DNA from: Niabella drilacis | GTDB lineage: Bacteria; Bacteroidota; Bacteroidia; Chitinophagales; Chitinophagaceae | Direction of reading: 5' to 3' | Length of the DNA stretch: 64,000 bases | Assembly: GCF_900101395.1 (NCBI RefSeq) | Contig: NZ_FMZO01000013.1 | Span: 92,015-156,014, forward strand | In this document: in pieces, positions 28,054 through 37,703 of the stretch | Layout of the letters: every line of letters starts with the position of its first letter | Position numbering within the stretch: the first letter of the stretch is position 1 | Program-made: the position numbers and the translations under genes | The notes under the pieces: generated by a model | Seen by the model: only the letters and a program-made list of their open reading frames with translations | Told to the model about the DNA's origin: nothing | Database searches by the model: none

Positions 28054-30297
28054 TTAACGTTGTTCTTTTAAGGACCAACCGGTTTTTAACCCTACAATGA
28101 AAACTACCAGTAACAACTCTCCCACAGCAAGTATGGCATCACCCGGAACACGCAGCCATCTTAACACCTGCATTATATCGGTATGCATAAATTCAGCGGA
28201 GCGGGCATACCAGTATCCTTCCTGTATGGAAGCTACCGCCTGCATGATACCGATGGGCAGCATGCTAACGGTTACCATCACTAATAACCCGATATTGATC
28301 AGCCAGAAGGCCCATCCGATTAACCGGTCATTCCATTGCCGCTCGGGGTATAATCCCCGCAGGACGAATAGCATCAGCCCCATTCCCAGAATGCCATATA
28401 CACCGAAAAGTGCCGCATGACCGTGAACAGCTGTAGTATTTAAGCCCTGTATGTAATAGAGCGCTATCGGCGGATTGATCGCAAAGCCAAAGATACCTGC
28501 TCCCAGGAAATTCCAGAAGGACATTGCTATAAAGCAGTAAATAGGCCACTTATATGCTTTAATCCATTTGGTGGATTTGCTAAGCTGGTAATTTTGATAG
28601 GCTTCATATCCGATCAGTACTAGTGGCACAATTTCCAGAGCGCTAAAGGTGGCACCTAATGCTAAAACCGCAGTGGGGGTAGCGCTAAAATACAAATGAT
28701 GAAAAGTGCCCACAATGCCCCCTGAAAGAAAAATGATTGTTGAAAAAAGCACGGCTGTTGTTGCAGTTTTGAGCCTCAACAGCCCCAGCCGGGTAAACAG
28801 AAATGCAGCCACAACCGTAGCAAATACTTCAAAAAAGCCTTCAACCCAAAGATGGACCACCCACCAGCGCCAGTATTCTGCAATGGCCATATTTGTTTGC
28901 TGCCCGTACATTAAGCCTGCACCGTAGAACAAAGCAATAGCAACAGATGATAGAACGAACAATAGTAGTAAATGCCGGTCCCCGTCTTTTCTTTTTAATG
29001 CCGGAAGTAATGCCCGTATCATAAGGATCAGCCACAGAACCAGGCCAATCAATAAAAGGATCTGCCATACCCGTCCCAGCTCAACATATTCATATCCCTG
29101 ATGCCCCCAAAGAAAGTTTTCTGTCAGTCCCAGCTTTTGCATCACGCCCAGCCATTGGCCTGCTAACGACCCCAACACCACGATCAGCAAAGCAATAAAC
29201 AGGATATTTACCCCCAGCTTCTGGAATTTAGGCTCATGCCCGGAAACGGCCGGGGCAATATACAGCCCGGTTGCCAGCCAGGAAGTTGCAATCCAGAATA
29301 TTGCCAGCTGCACATGCCAGCTCCTGGAAACGGCCTGGGGCAATACCTTATCCAGGGGTATCCCATAAAAAGCGCTCCCCTCCACACCATAGTGGGCGGT
29401 AATGACACCGGAAAGCATTTGTATTAAAATAAGAAAAGCAACGATCCAGATATATTTTAAAGTAGCCCTCATAGAAGGAGTCGGCTTCATATTACGCAGT
29501 GGATCTTCCTTCGGCATCTGTTCACTTATTTCCTCTTCTTTATTTCTTGCATGATAGAATACCAGCAGCCCTACACAGGTCAGCAGCAGTAATACGCTGA
29601 ATCCTGACCATAAGTGTAAGGATGGAGACGGAATATTCCCTATAAGCTCATCGTGGGGCCAGTTATTGGTATAGGTCACTTTACTACCCGGACGTTCCGT
29701 AATACAAACCCAGGAGGCCCAGGCGAAAAAAGCACTCATCTTGGCCATACGGGCCGTGTCCTTTACGGTATTTTCAGCAATTGCGTACTGGTTGCGGAGC
29801 TGGGCCATTTGGGGGTCATTCATGAACAGGCTGGCATAGTACCGGCCAAGGGCATTATATACGCGCGCTCTTTCAGCGCTAAATGAAATCTCATTCTTGG
29901 ACTCGTCGAACGTATTTGTCCGAAGTGCTGACTTTAAACGTACCAGATAGCGCGCCTGTTCTTCATCGCTAAGATCCTTATAGACCCTGCCCTCTTTTTT
30001 TGCCAGTTCTTCCAGTAAAAGAAGGGATTCCCGGTGAAGATAGTCCGCCGTCCAATCGGGTGCTATATAGGCGCCATGTCCCCAAACACTGCCAACAGTT
30101 TGTCCGCCAATTGATTGCCATACGTTTTGACCCTCCCTGATATCCTGGCCTGTTGCCAAAACGGTACCATCTGTGGATACAATCCGCTCTGGAACAGGAG
30201 GCGCTGTTCTATAGATTTCGGTTCCAAAAAAGATGAGAATCGTAAAAGAACCAATAATAACAGCAGCTAATCCCATCCAGAGTTTTTTGGGCGTCAT
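28054..30297 (-). CDS. norZ: Quinol-dependent nitric-oxide reductase (qNOR)
   Basis: A 747-residue single-subunit NO reductase that reduces 2 NO to N2O in the inner membrane using quinol. The N-terminal periplasmic domain (~30-215) has no CxxCH haem c motif, which marks qNOR rather than cNOR. About 14 transmembrane helices follow. Expected metal ligands are present: H328 for haem b; H482, H533 and H534 for FeB with E486 in VVHLWVEGFFE; H625 and H627 in TTAVHGHAALFG for the haems. No other denitrification gene lies nearby, so NO detoxification is as likely as respiration. Confidence 0.95.
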   Translation of the reverse strand: MTPKKLWMGLAAVIIGSFTILIFFGTEIYRTAPPVPERIVSTDGTVLATGQDIREGQNVWQSIGGQTVGSVWGHGAYIAPDWTADYLHRESLLLLEELAKKEGRVYKDLSDEEQARYLVRLKSALRTNTFDESKNEISFSAERARVYNALGRYYASLFMNDPQMAQLRNQYAIAENTVKDTARMAKMSAFFAWASWVCITERPGSKVTYTNNWPHDELIGNIPSPSLHLWSGFSVLLLLTCVGLLVFYHARNKEEEISEQMPKEDPLRNMKPTPSMRATLKYIWIVAFLILIQMLSGVITAHYGVEGSAFYGIPLDKVLPQAVSRSWHVQLAIFWIATSWLATGLYIAPAVSGHEPKFQKLGVNILFIALLIVVLGSLAGQWLGVMQKLGLTENFLWGHQGYEYVELGRVWQILLLIGLVLWLILMIRALLPALKRKDGDRHLLLLFVLSSVAIALFYGAGLMYGQQTNMAIAEYWRWWVVHLWVEGFFEVFATVVAAFLFTRLGLLRLKTATTAVLFSTIIFLSGGIVGTFHHLYFSATPTAVLALGATFSALEIVPLVLIGYEAYQNYQLSKSTKWIKAYKWPIYCFIAMSFWNFLGAGIFGFAINPPIALYYIQGLNTTAVHGHAALFGVYGILGMGLMLFVLRGLYPERQWNDRLIGWAFWLINIGLLVMVTVSMLPIGIMQAVASIQEGYWYARSAEFMHTDIMQVLRWLRVPGDAILAVGELLLVVFIVGLKTGWSLKEQR

Positions 30298-30519
30298 GGC
30301 ATTTGAATTTTTATATGATGAACTTAATATCTTTTCTTCCCAGAGAACCAGGCATCATTTCACATAAATGGGTGCAAACTATTTATAGTCAAACCACGTA
30401 TTTGCAACCTTTAACAAATTCAGCACGAGTACAACCGCTCGGAATGTTTAACATCAATATAAGGCTTGTATAAGAGCGAACGATCCTCTTCACCCTTTGT
30501 TAATTCCGTTTACAGGGTA
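30298..30519. other. Upstream region of norZ
   Basis: Contains a perfect 5-bp inverted repeat ACTAT-TT-ATAGT (30378-30389) about 80 bp before the norZ start, flanked by TTTG sequences. It could be a regulator site, but no known NO-sensor consensus is matched. Confidence 0.3.
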
Positions 30520-30678
30520 CTAAGTTAAAAAAAAGATATAACATCCGTTGTATTTGTGGGGCGTATTCCTGGTTGGCTTATTGATAAGGCAGTCAGCACA
30601 GTCCTGTTGTTCAGGGTCCGGCAAAGGCCCCTTGCCCTGTAAGTATTTCCTGTTGCTTTCTTCTGATGTCAAAGTCAT
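30520..30678 (-). CDS. Possible 52-residue small protein
   Basis: An ATG at 30678 opens 52 codons to TAG at 30520. The translation has a PLPDPEQQDCADCLINKPTR centre with a C-x2-C pair and a third Cys near the end (NGCYIF). The composition looks like a protein rather than noise, but no family is recognised, so it may be a fragment. It lies between norZ and the jelly-roll gene in the same direction as both. Confidence 0.3.
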   Translation of the reverse strand: MTLTSEESNRKYLQGKGPLPDPEQQDCADCLINKPTRNTPHKYNGCYIFFLT

Positions 30679-30772
30679 TGCAATGAATATTCGCCGGGAG
30701 CTTTAGCGCGCAGATGAGTGTACAAGACAACGATACAGCGCATTGAAGGAAAAAGATGCTATGCCGGTCCCT

Positions 30773-31741
30773 TCACCCTTTTCCGCTTTTAATGGGCCCG
30801 ATGTATCTTTTTGCAATGACGAGGTTGGAAAATTTGATATGATGGGAGGCCCCTTCGGGCGTGGTATCGTCGTAAAACTCGATCCAGATATAATTGAGAT
30901 TTAATTTTTCATTGGTTCTCCAGCGAAATCCCTCAAAGGGCGGGCCTGTTTTGTCGTTCATCCAGGAATCGGCCAGCCACTTCCCGTTTGGAAAACCGGG
31001 GCCCCAATGCCCCACTACCGCGCCATCCTGCCAAACCTGCAGCTCCCCGTTTGATGCGGTTGCGGGGTGGTTGAGGCGGATCATCAGTTCCACGCACATC
31101 CATTGATCCCAGGGAATCTTTTTCGACTGCGGGCTGCCGTTTATCATATCATTGCCATAGCATTTGCCCCGGGCGCCTGCCCGCATATCGCCCCAGTAAA
31201 GATAGGTGTCCATATCATCCAGGGGGCCAACGGGTTCATAGGCTATGGAAATCCGCTGATCTCCAAGCGCGCAGGTACCGGCCCGGGGATTAGGATACCG
31301 GGTGGCGGGGCGATAGCCGCCGATCCAAACCGATTCATGGTGAATGTATCCTTTCGAACCGGAGGGGTATTTCACATAATACCTTATGTAGAGGACACTA
31401 TCGAACCCCGGGTCAAACATCCGGAATAAATGCCCTCCGTCGTTTTTTCCTCCCTGGTTGGTCATTTTAAGAGCAATGCAGCCTTTGGCCGGAACATCAA
31501 CGCTATCCAGGCTCATTCCTCCGCTGTTGACAACATCGGTATACCGGGCCAGTATATTGGACATACCATCGCTGAATTTTTCTGCATAAAGTACATCGGG
31601 ATCCTGCTCAATACCCCTGTCATTAGGATATTGTGCCGCCAGGGAGCCGCCGGGGTAGTGCCGGGCAGGCCCGTGCGGCGGTTTGAAGCCGGCAATAGCG
31701 GCCAGGACCACCAGGGTGCAGGTAAGTTGTTTCACTGTCAT
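30773..31741 (-). CDS. Secreted jelly-roll protein, polysaccharide-lyase-like
   Basis: A 322-residue exported protein with signal peptide ~1-18 (TCTLVVLAAIAGFKPP). The body is beta-rich with features of concanavalin-A-like lyases and lectins: VLYIRYYVKYPSG, PWDQWMCVELMIRLNHP, GELQVWQDGAVVGHW, and the end LNYIWIEFYDD...HHIKFSNLVIAKRYIGP. It is most like PL14-type or GH16-like folds by eye; catalytic residues cannot be assigned. It stands alone, 93 bp beyond the possible small gene. Confidence 0.6.
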   Translation of the reverse strand: MTVKQLTCTLVVLAAIAGFKPPHGPARHYPGGSLAAQYPNDRGIEQDPDVLYAEKFSDGMSNILARYTDVVNSGGMSLDSVDVPAKGCIALKMTNQGGKNDGGHLFRMFDPGFDSVLYIRYYVKYPSGSKGYIHHESVWIGGYRPATRYPNPRAGTCALGDQRISIAYEPVGPLDDMDTYLYWGDMRAGARGKCYGNDMINGSPQSKKIPWDQWMCVELMIRLNHPATASNGELQVWQDGAVVGHWGPGFPNGKWLADSWMNDKTGPPFEGFRWRTNEKLNLNYIWIEFYDDTTPEGASHHIKFSNLVIAKRYIGPIKSGKG

Positions 31742-32216
31742 AAATAGGGATAGAACGTTCCGACGGAGTTCGGTACCCGGTCTGCTAAATATACATAAAA
31801 TTCAGGGGTTGATGATAAAGCAAAACAGCAGCTTGAAGATAAGCGTTTTCGTTCCTGCCGTAATTTTTAAGCCGGGTCCGTAACGGGCTCCCGCAGCTAA
31901 CCATCATCCGCTTGCAGGTGGGCGCTGTCTTTAAAATACGTCTTGTTTTCTTCTTCTGCAAAAGCTGATCTGCCTCCTAACACTTTGTTTTAAAAAGTTT
32001 TATGTATATTAGCGATGGATTTAAACCTCTGACCGGAATGATTGTTGCCAATTGCCGCCTGAATGAGACGATGTGCTTAGGGAGCCTCTTTACTGTAGTT
32101 GCCTGTTCAACCCCTTTAAAAAATGTTCAAAAAACAATCTTTTTAGCGGATGGTCAATGTTGTTTGAATATTGATGTGCGGAACATTTATTTTAAAACCC
32201 TCAAAAATAAACCACA
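31742..32216. other. Intergenic region between divergent genes
   Basis: No supported gene. It must hold the promoters of the secreted jelly-roll gene (minus) and the phosphoesterase gene (plus), but no clear TAnnTTTG box was found. The part 31981-32210 is AT-rich. Confidence 0.4.
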
Positions 32217-34979
32217 ATGTCTTCAAGCTTTCAAAATCCCAGGAACCCTCTTGCCGCCTTATGGGCCTCCGCCACCGAATCGTACCTGCGCAGGCAACAT
32301 CCCGATCTCAGCATCCGGGAGATCCGGCAACTGCCCTTCATGCAGGGCGTATTTGAACACCTGGACCAGTTGAAACAAAAAAAACGGGTGCCAAAACCAC
32401 CGGACCAGGCAGCTGCAAAAGAAACGGGCAATGCGCTGAGTATCGCCCGGGCGGCGTATTATTCCCAGGCGTTCTTTGATGTTGCAGTAACCGGTGCTGC
32501 GTACAAAGAAAATTCCCGGGATGAAATATATGAGCTGTATATAGCGGGTCTGGAACTCTGTCATAGTGTGGACAATACCGTAGATTTTAGTACCGATGAC
32601 TTGATCGGTTTTGCATTGTGCGTGCTGGTATATATCTGGATGCTGGGTGGCCCGGAAAATTTGAGCAGGCTCGAAGAAGCCCTGCTCAACAGCCTTCTGA
32701 ACTCGTCCAAACTAACACAGGAGCAGCGGGATAAGGTCCAGGCTTTCTGGGATCAGCCTCACTACGGCCTTACCGAAATGCAGTACCGGGATGCAGGGGA
32801 CTCCGCCTATAAAAATTATGGCGTTATCAACTGGCGGATCCCGGATAATGCACAGATCGTGATGATCGGGGACTGGGGCACTTCGATGGACGATGCCCGG
32901 GAGTTTTTAAAAGCCCTCTGGAAACAAGCCTACCGGCAATACCCGGGGCGCAAGATCGTTTTCCTGCACCTCGGCGATATCTACTATTGCGGATTACCCT
33001 ATGAATGTTATTATAACTTCCAGGATGTATTTGCCCGGGTGAGTGCGGAGCTGCAGCAGGACCGGGATATCGATCCCAATAAATTTGATCCGCACCCTCC
33101 CATCTTTACCATACCCGGCAATCATGAATACTATTCCTATGGGTATGGATATTTCGAGTTACTCGATAATTTAAAACAGGGGCAACAATGCAGTTTCTTT
33201 TGCCTGCGTACCGAAAACAATCACTGGCAGTTCCTGGGTATGGACACCGGCCAGGCCGATGGAAACGGACTGCTGTCCTTCCTGCAAAGTTTTAGCGATT
33301 TTGTAAAAAGCACGGTCCTGGACAAATTACCCCACTGGAACTGGGTTACCTGGGTTTCCAACCTGGTAGTAACCACCTACGAAGATTTTGTGGGGCCTTT
33401 TGAACCCGAATTGCGCAATAATGAACTCAAATGGATCAAGGACCGGTTAAACGAATTCGGCGGCAAGACGATCATGCTCTCGCATCACCAGCTGTTTTCC
33501 CGCAAGGCGATGATCGATCACAAATCCCCGCAATACCAGAATACCTGGCTGGATGCTCATTTTAGTCCCTACTTTAAAGACCAGATTGCCGCCTGGTACT
33601 GGGGGCACGAACATGCTTTTGCCGTGTACTACGATGGCCTGCTGGGGTTGAATAAAGGGCGCCTGCTGGGCAGCAGCAGCTACGAGGTAACGGACAAAGC
33701 AGACGATCCCTATGAAAAAAATTATCCCATGGTGGCGTTTGCTCCCAATATGAATGAGCATCTTGTTGACCAAACAGGTAGTGATGAAAAGAAAAAACTG
33801 TATTCCCATGTGGGGGCCATTATGTCGTTAAAAGATACGGAGATCGACGTAAAGTACTACCAGTTCCCGGCATGGTCACAGCTGGTTGAAATGCCTGCCA
33901 ATGCGCAATTGAAGGAAATTCCGCAGGTGGCCGAAACCATTAAACCGGCTCCGTTTATGAACCTTAAACCCTACTGGATAGGAAATGTACCTGTTAAAGA
34001 GAAGGTGGTGGTCACCAACCATAGTCCTGCGGTGGCCGTGTGGAACGAGACCTTATACATGGTATATGTAAATGGAAACGACCTGGACGATGGGCTGAGC
34101 CTGTGCTCCGTAAAGATCAGTGACATTCATTTAGAAAATAAACGACTGAAGGCGAACTGGAACGGACCGCAATCGATCCAGGCCGGGGGCCGCAAAATTA
34201 CCACCGGGCATTCGCCGGCCATAATTGCGGTCAACAGCATCCTCTATTTATTCTATATTGATAAAAACAGTACCCTGCAGGGAATATCCAGGGCGGTAAA
34301 TGGCAGCGAGTGGACATCATTAAATGTAGGTGGACAAGCAACAGGCGATGCGGCCCCTGTTGTCTGCTTCTTCCAGGGCCGGATCTACCTGGTGTACCGG
34401 GAGAAGGGATCCAAGAACAACCTTTGCTGGGCATACTACGATTTGAACCCGGGTTCGATGGGTGACTGGAAGGATTTTGGAAGGCTCCAGGACACGAAGG
34501 GCGCTGTGCTGGAATCGCCCAATACACCGGCGCTTGCGGCCGACGCCTATCATCTGTATATGACCTACCGGAAAAAAGACGGTACGGTCATAAAATGGGC
34601 CGTAGGCACGCCCTCCGGGCCTGCGCCGGACCGGTATCACAATAATATTTCCTGGCAACAGATGGGGACTATTGATGAGAAGCACTATACTGAAAGCGGG
34701 ATGGGTTTAGCATATGCCAGCGGCGCTTTCATCATGGTGTACACCTCATCGAACGGCAACTTAACACAGTGTGCGCTGAGCGGCACCGGAAAAGACAGCC
34801 TGGGAACCTGGATCGGAGGCAATACCGTAAGACCTGCCACAGAATATACAAAAGACGGAACGATTAAAACGGATACCGCCCGGAGTAAATTTGTGGCCCA
34901 GATCGGGATCACCGTTGGCGGAGGGGTACTGGTTTACCGCGGGCTGGACAAGGACGAGATCTATTGGGCATACTATTAA
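32217..34979 (+). CDS. Metallophosphoesterase with C-terminal six-repeat propeller
   Basis: A 920-residue protein. Residues 1-200 are helical and unassigned. Residues ~210-540 are a calcineurin-like phosphoesterase: GDWG (D219), HLGDIYY (H251, D254), PGNHEY (N302, H303), a later LSHHQLFS and GHEHAF, giving the two-metal site. Residues ~570-920 hold six repeats built around an S-P-A/L-Y-x-x-Y pattern (NHSPAVAVWNETLYMVYVNG, HSPAIIAVNSILYLFYID, and so on), like a sugar-binding six-bladed propeller. No signal peptide is seen. Substrate unknown. Confidence 0.8.
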   Translation: MSSSFQNPRNPLAALWASATESYLRRQHPDLSIREIRQLPFMQGVFEHLDQLKQKKRVPKPPDQAAAKETGNALSIARAAYYSQAFFDVAVTGAAYKENSRDEIYELYIAGLELCHSVDNTVDFSTDDLIGFALCVLVYIWMLGGPENLSRLEEALLNSLLNSSKLTQEQRDKVQAFWDQPHYGLTEMQYRDAGDSAYKNYGVINWRIPDNAQIVMIGDWGTSMDDAREFLKALWKQAYRQYPGRKIVFLHLGDIYYCGLPYECYYNFQDVFARVSAELQQDRDIDPNKFDPHPPIFTIPGNHEYYSYGYGYFELLDNLKQGQQCSFFCLRTENNHWQFLGMDTGQADGNGLLSFLQSFSDFVKSTVLDKLPHWNWVTWVSNLVVTTYEDFVGPFEPELRNNELKWIKDRLNEFGGKTIMLSHHQLFSRKAMIDHKSPQYQNTWLDAHFSPYFKDQIAAWYWGHEHAFAVYYDGLLGLNKGRLLGSSSYEVTDKADDPYEKNYPMVAFAPNMNEHLVDQTGSDEKKKLYSHVGAIMSLKDTEIDVKYYQFPAWSQLVEMPANAQLKEIPQVAETIKPAPFMNLKPYWIGNVPVKEKVVVTNHSPAVAVWNETLYMVYVNGNDLDDGLSLCSVKISDIHLENKRLKANWNGPQSIQAGGRKITTGHSPAIIAVNSILYLFYIDKNSTLQGISRAVNGSEWTSLNVGGQATGDAAPVVCFFQGRIYLVYREKGSKNNLCWAYYDLNPGSMGDWKDFGRLQDTKGAVLESPNTPALAADAYHLYMTYRKKDGTVIKWAVGTPSGPAPDRYHNNISWQQMGTIDEKHYTESGMGLAYASGAFIMVYTSSNGNLTQCALSGTGKDSLGTWIGGNTVRPATEYTKDGTIKTDTARSKFVAQIGITVGGGVLVYRGLDKDEIYWAYY

Positions 34980-34980
34980 A

Positions 34981-35030
34981 AAATGGAAAAGCATCTCATG
35001 AGCAATTGCGGTGCTTTTTCTTTTCCATTT
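34981..35030 (+). terminator. Terminator after the phosphoesterase gene
   Basis: AAAAGCA (34987-34993) pairs with TGCTTTT (35012-35019 region) and is followed by CTTTTCC; it lies right after the stop. Long loop, moderate stem. Confidence 0.45.
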
Positions 35031-35400
35031 GTGTTTAAATGGCCATGTTAGTTTGAGAACCAGCTGTTTATAGGGGTCGCGTTTTGCGGCCCCTTATGTT
35101 TTCCCGGGGGATACCCGGCAAGAAGAATCAAAAGGCATTTAACAGGATCAAACGCCTGATTTCCCGCGGATCTTCATTCTTTTCCCGATTGTCCTTTATA
35201 AAGCATATGCTGACCCTCCGGACCAGAGAATGCCCCTCCCCGGTAGTAATAGGCCCGGATGAAATAAGCCGCCAAAAGCGTGTTTTCAAAATATTTCTGA
35301 TTTTTTTTCTAATTTATGCAACATTTTAAAACGTCCCGCGCCCTAAATACAGAAGCCGGGACAATAAAATAGTTCAGGAAAAAAAGAAAACAGCGTATAC
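35031..35400. other. Intergenic region ahead of sigma module A
   Basis: No supported gene; the open frame at 35084-35329 shows no family features. The stretch 35280-35400 is AT-rich and should carry the sigma gene promoter. Confidence 0.4.
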
Positions 35401-35952
35401 GTGTTGCAACTACCGAAGGATTTAGAGGACCAGGAGCTGATGAAGCTGTGCCGGCAGGGCAAAGCGGACTGTTTTTCCGAACTGTACCGGCGTTATAAAA
35501 AGGCGGTTTTTAATACCATCCTGCGTTTGGTGGATAATTTTGCCGAGGCAGAGGATCTGCTGCAGGAAGTGTTCATTACACTTTACCAGGAAATTATGAA
35601 GGACCGGCAGATCGAGCATTTCGGTGGTTTTTCGAGGCGTGTTGCGGCTAACAGGGCCATCAGCTTCCTGCGGAAGCAAAAGTATACGCTGGTTTTTGAG
35701 GATAGTCATGAAAATATTGTGGAGGAGGAAGCGGAAGATGAGGGTCTTTTTGAAATGCGGGTGGAGGAGGTGAAAAAGGCCATCAGTTCCCTGCCGGAAG
35801 GGTTCCGGACCATTGTTAACCTTTATGTGATGGATGGGTTACCGCAGGAAGAGATCGCCGGGTTGCTGGGTATTTCCCATGCAACGGTGCGTACGCAATA
35901 CCATCGTGCCAAAAAGAAAATATTGTCGCTATTACAAAAAGAGGCCGTATAA
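35401..35952 (+). CDS. ECF sigma factor, module A
   Basis: A 183-residue ECF sigma factor. Region 2: ELYRRYKKAVFNTILRLVDNFAEAEDLLQEVFITLY (~25-60), region 2.4 FSRRVAANRAISFLR. Region 4: LPEGFRTIVNLYVMDGLPQEEIAGLLGISHATVRTQYHRAKKKI (~130-175). The start is GTG 35401. The anti-sigma gene starts two bases after its stop. Confidence 0.92.
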   Translation: MLQLPKDLEDQELMKLCRQGKADCFSELYRRYKKAVFNTILRLVDNFAEAEDLLQEVFITLYQEIMKDRQIEHFGGFSRRVAANRAISFLRKQKYTLVFEDSHENIVEEEAEDEGLFEMRVEEVKKAISSLPEGFRTIVNLYVMDGLPQEEIAGLLGISHATVRTQYHRAKKKILSLLQKEAV

Positions 35953-35953
35953 G

Positions 35954-36796
35954 ATGAAGAAAGATATTTTAAAAGAATTTGTAGTCGAAAACAGGGATGA
36001 TTTTGACGACCAGGAGCCTGGTTCGGACGTGCTCGGCAAGATCCAGTCCAGGCTGGGGTTGGAACAACCTGTTGTTGTGCCCGGGGCAAAGGTTATAAAG
36101 TTCCGGTACTGGTGGGCCGCTGCCGCAGCAATTGTGGTGATCATCGGAGTTGCTGCGCTGTTTCACCAAAAGGAGGCAATTGACCATTCTATCGTAGCGC
36201 ATACAGCGCCGGTATCCGTAAAACCCATGATGGGAGCAGGAAAAAAAGACTCGGTACCCGTAGTGCAGTCCATGGTGGCGGCCATTGCGGAGCCGGTACA
36301 AAGAAACGCAGTTGTAAAAAAGAGCAGGAGAATAGTGGCAGAAAAAAATACAACCCCCGGTATAGATGCTGAAGCAGAACTGGCAGCGTCCAACACCGTG
36401 GCGGACGACTGGCGAAAGGGGCTGCAGAACGAAAGCTCTTCCGCCCGGCTGGCAGCCATCCTGGCCTCGGGGAAAGAAAACGCGGCGTTGTCCAGCAGCG
36501 ATCTGCAAACCCTCTCCAATACCCTCAACAGTGACGAAAACAGCAATGTGCGTCTGGCTGCCCTGGATGTGCTGAAAAAACAGGAGAACCGGGAGACCGT
36601 AAAGGAGTTGCTCCTGCAATCGGTGTCCAAACAGGATGACCCGGTTGTGCAAATGGAATTGCTGGCTTCTTTATCTTCCGGGGAAGCTACAACAATCAAA
36701 CAACAGTTGTTAGATATAACACAGGATCCGATGAATATGGATGGAGTGCGCAACGAGGCCTATGCGGCACTGCTTCGTTCAAAATCCAATTTTTAA
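35954..36796 (+). CDS. Anti-sigma-like membrane protein with HEAT-like repeats
   Basis: A 280-residue protein, ATG 35954, directly behind the sigma gene; a longer frame overlaps that gene and is rejected. A cytoplasmic N-terminus (~1-45, KKDILKEFVVENRDDFDDQEPG) is followed by one membrane helix (WWAAAAAIVVIIGVAALF). The periplasmic part ends in HEAT-like repeats (~170-275: NVRLAALDVLKKQENRETVKELLLQSV, DPVVQMELLASL). It probably binds the sigma factor at the membrane and senses a signal through the repeat domain. Confidence 0.75.
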   Translation: MKKDILKEFVVENRDDFDDQEPGSDVLGKIQSRLGLEQPVVVPGAKVIKFRYWWAAAAAIVVIIGVAALFHQKEAIDHSIVAHTAPVSVKPMMGAGKKDSVPVVQSMVAAIAEPVQRNAVVKKSRRIVAEKNTTPGIDAEAELAASNTVADDWRKGLQNESSSARLAAILASGKENAALSSSDLQTLSNTLNSDENSNVRLAALDVLKKQENRETVKELLLQSVSKQDDPVVQMELLASLSSGEATTIKQQLLDITQDPMNMDGVRNEAYAALLRSKSNF

Positions 36797-36816
36797 AAAT
36801 AACAAGATATCAAAAA

Positions 36817-37632
36817 ATGAAAAAAATAGTAGTAACCATTATTTTGTCTGTAGCATTAGTTTCCCTGGCCGGTGCGCAGGAGCGGCAATTCAAATTATCT
36901 AAAAAGACAGGTACGCTGAAGGTTAATATCCCGGGTGTAACAATTGAAGGGTACGATGGCAATGAAGTTATTTTTTCCGCACCGGAACTTAAGCGGGAAG
37001 CCAAAGACGAAAGAGCAGAAGGGCTTAAGCTGGTAACCGGTTCCGGTTTAACGGACAATACAGGTCTGAACCTGAGTGTCCGGGAAAATGGCGGTACCAT
37101 TGATGTAGACTATGTAGGCAAAATGGACAGGGAACGCATTGCCATTAAAGTGCCCAACACCATGTCTGTAAAGGTAGCAACAACCGGTGTTATGAACGGT
37201 AACCGTCCTGTGGATATAAAAGATTTCAAAGGAGAATTGGAAATCAGTACCATGTACAATGCCATTTCCCTGCAGAATATTACAGGTCCTGTTAACGCAA
37301 AAACGATCTACGGGGAGCTGAGTGCAAAATTTGTATCTACGGTAAAAGGCCCGGTATCGCTGGTTTCGGTCTATAAGTTTGTTGATGTGAGCATTCCTTC
37401 CGGCCTTAAAGCTAATGTCAATATCTCTTCGCAAAACGGGAATATTTATGCTGCTGATGGCCTGGATATCAAAAGGGAACAGCCTAAGGAGAAAAAGAGC
37501 AATGATGGAGAAGATCTTACCGGGTTAACCGAATGGAGCAGGTCTTCCGATATAAAAGGAACGCTCAATGGCGGCGGCGTTGATCTGATCCTGAAGACCA
37601 ATTATGGAAAGATCTACCTGCGTAAAAATTAA
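36817..37632 (+). CDS. DUF4097-like exported beta protein, module A
   Basis: A 271-residue protein with a signal peptide (~1-20, TIILSVALVSLAGA) and repeated beta segments of the DUF4097 (putative adhesin) type: VDIKDFKGELEISTMYNAISLQNITG, VNAKTIYGELSAKFV. Third gene of the module, 20 bp after the anti-sigma gene. Likely a periplasmic or surface protein controlled by the sigma factor. Confidence 0.75.
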   Translation: MKKIVVTIILSVALVSLAGAQERQFKLSKKTGTLKVNIPGVTIEGYDGNEVIFSAPELKREAKDERAEGLKLVTGSGLTDNTGLNLSVRENGGTIDVDYVGKMDRERIAIKVPNTMSVKVATTGVMNGNRPVDIKDFKGELEISTMYNAISLQNITGPVNAKTIYGELSAKFVSTVKGPVSLVSVYKFVDVSIPSGLKANVNISSQNGNIYAADGLDIKREQPKEKKSNDGEDLTGLTEWSRSSDIKGTLNGGGVDLILKTNYGKIYLRKN

Positions 37633-37703
37633 ACCGTATAAACAGGATCATAAGGCACCCGCCGTTTTTAACTTTTATTTCTTCCTTTTAAATTCATACA
37701 GCT

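Noticed and set aside
30378..30389. ACTAT/ATAGT palindrome as an FNR- or NsrR-type site for norZ
   Set aside because: Neither consensus fits; only a short palindrome is supported.
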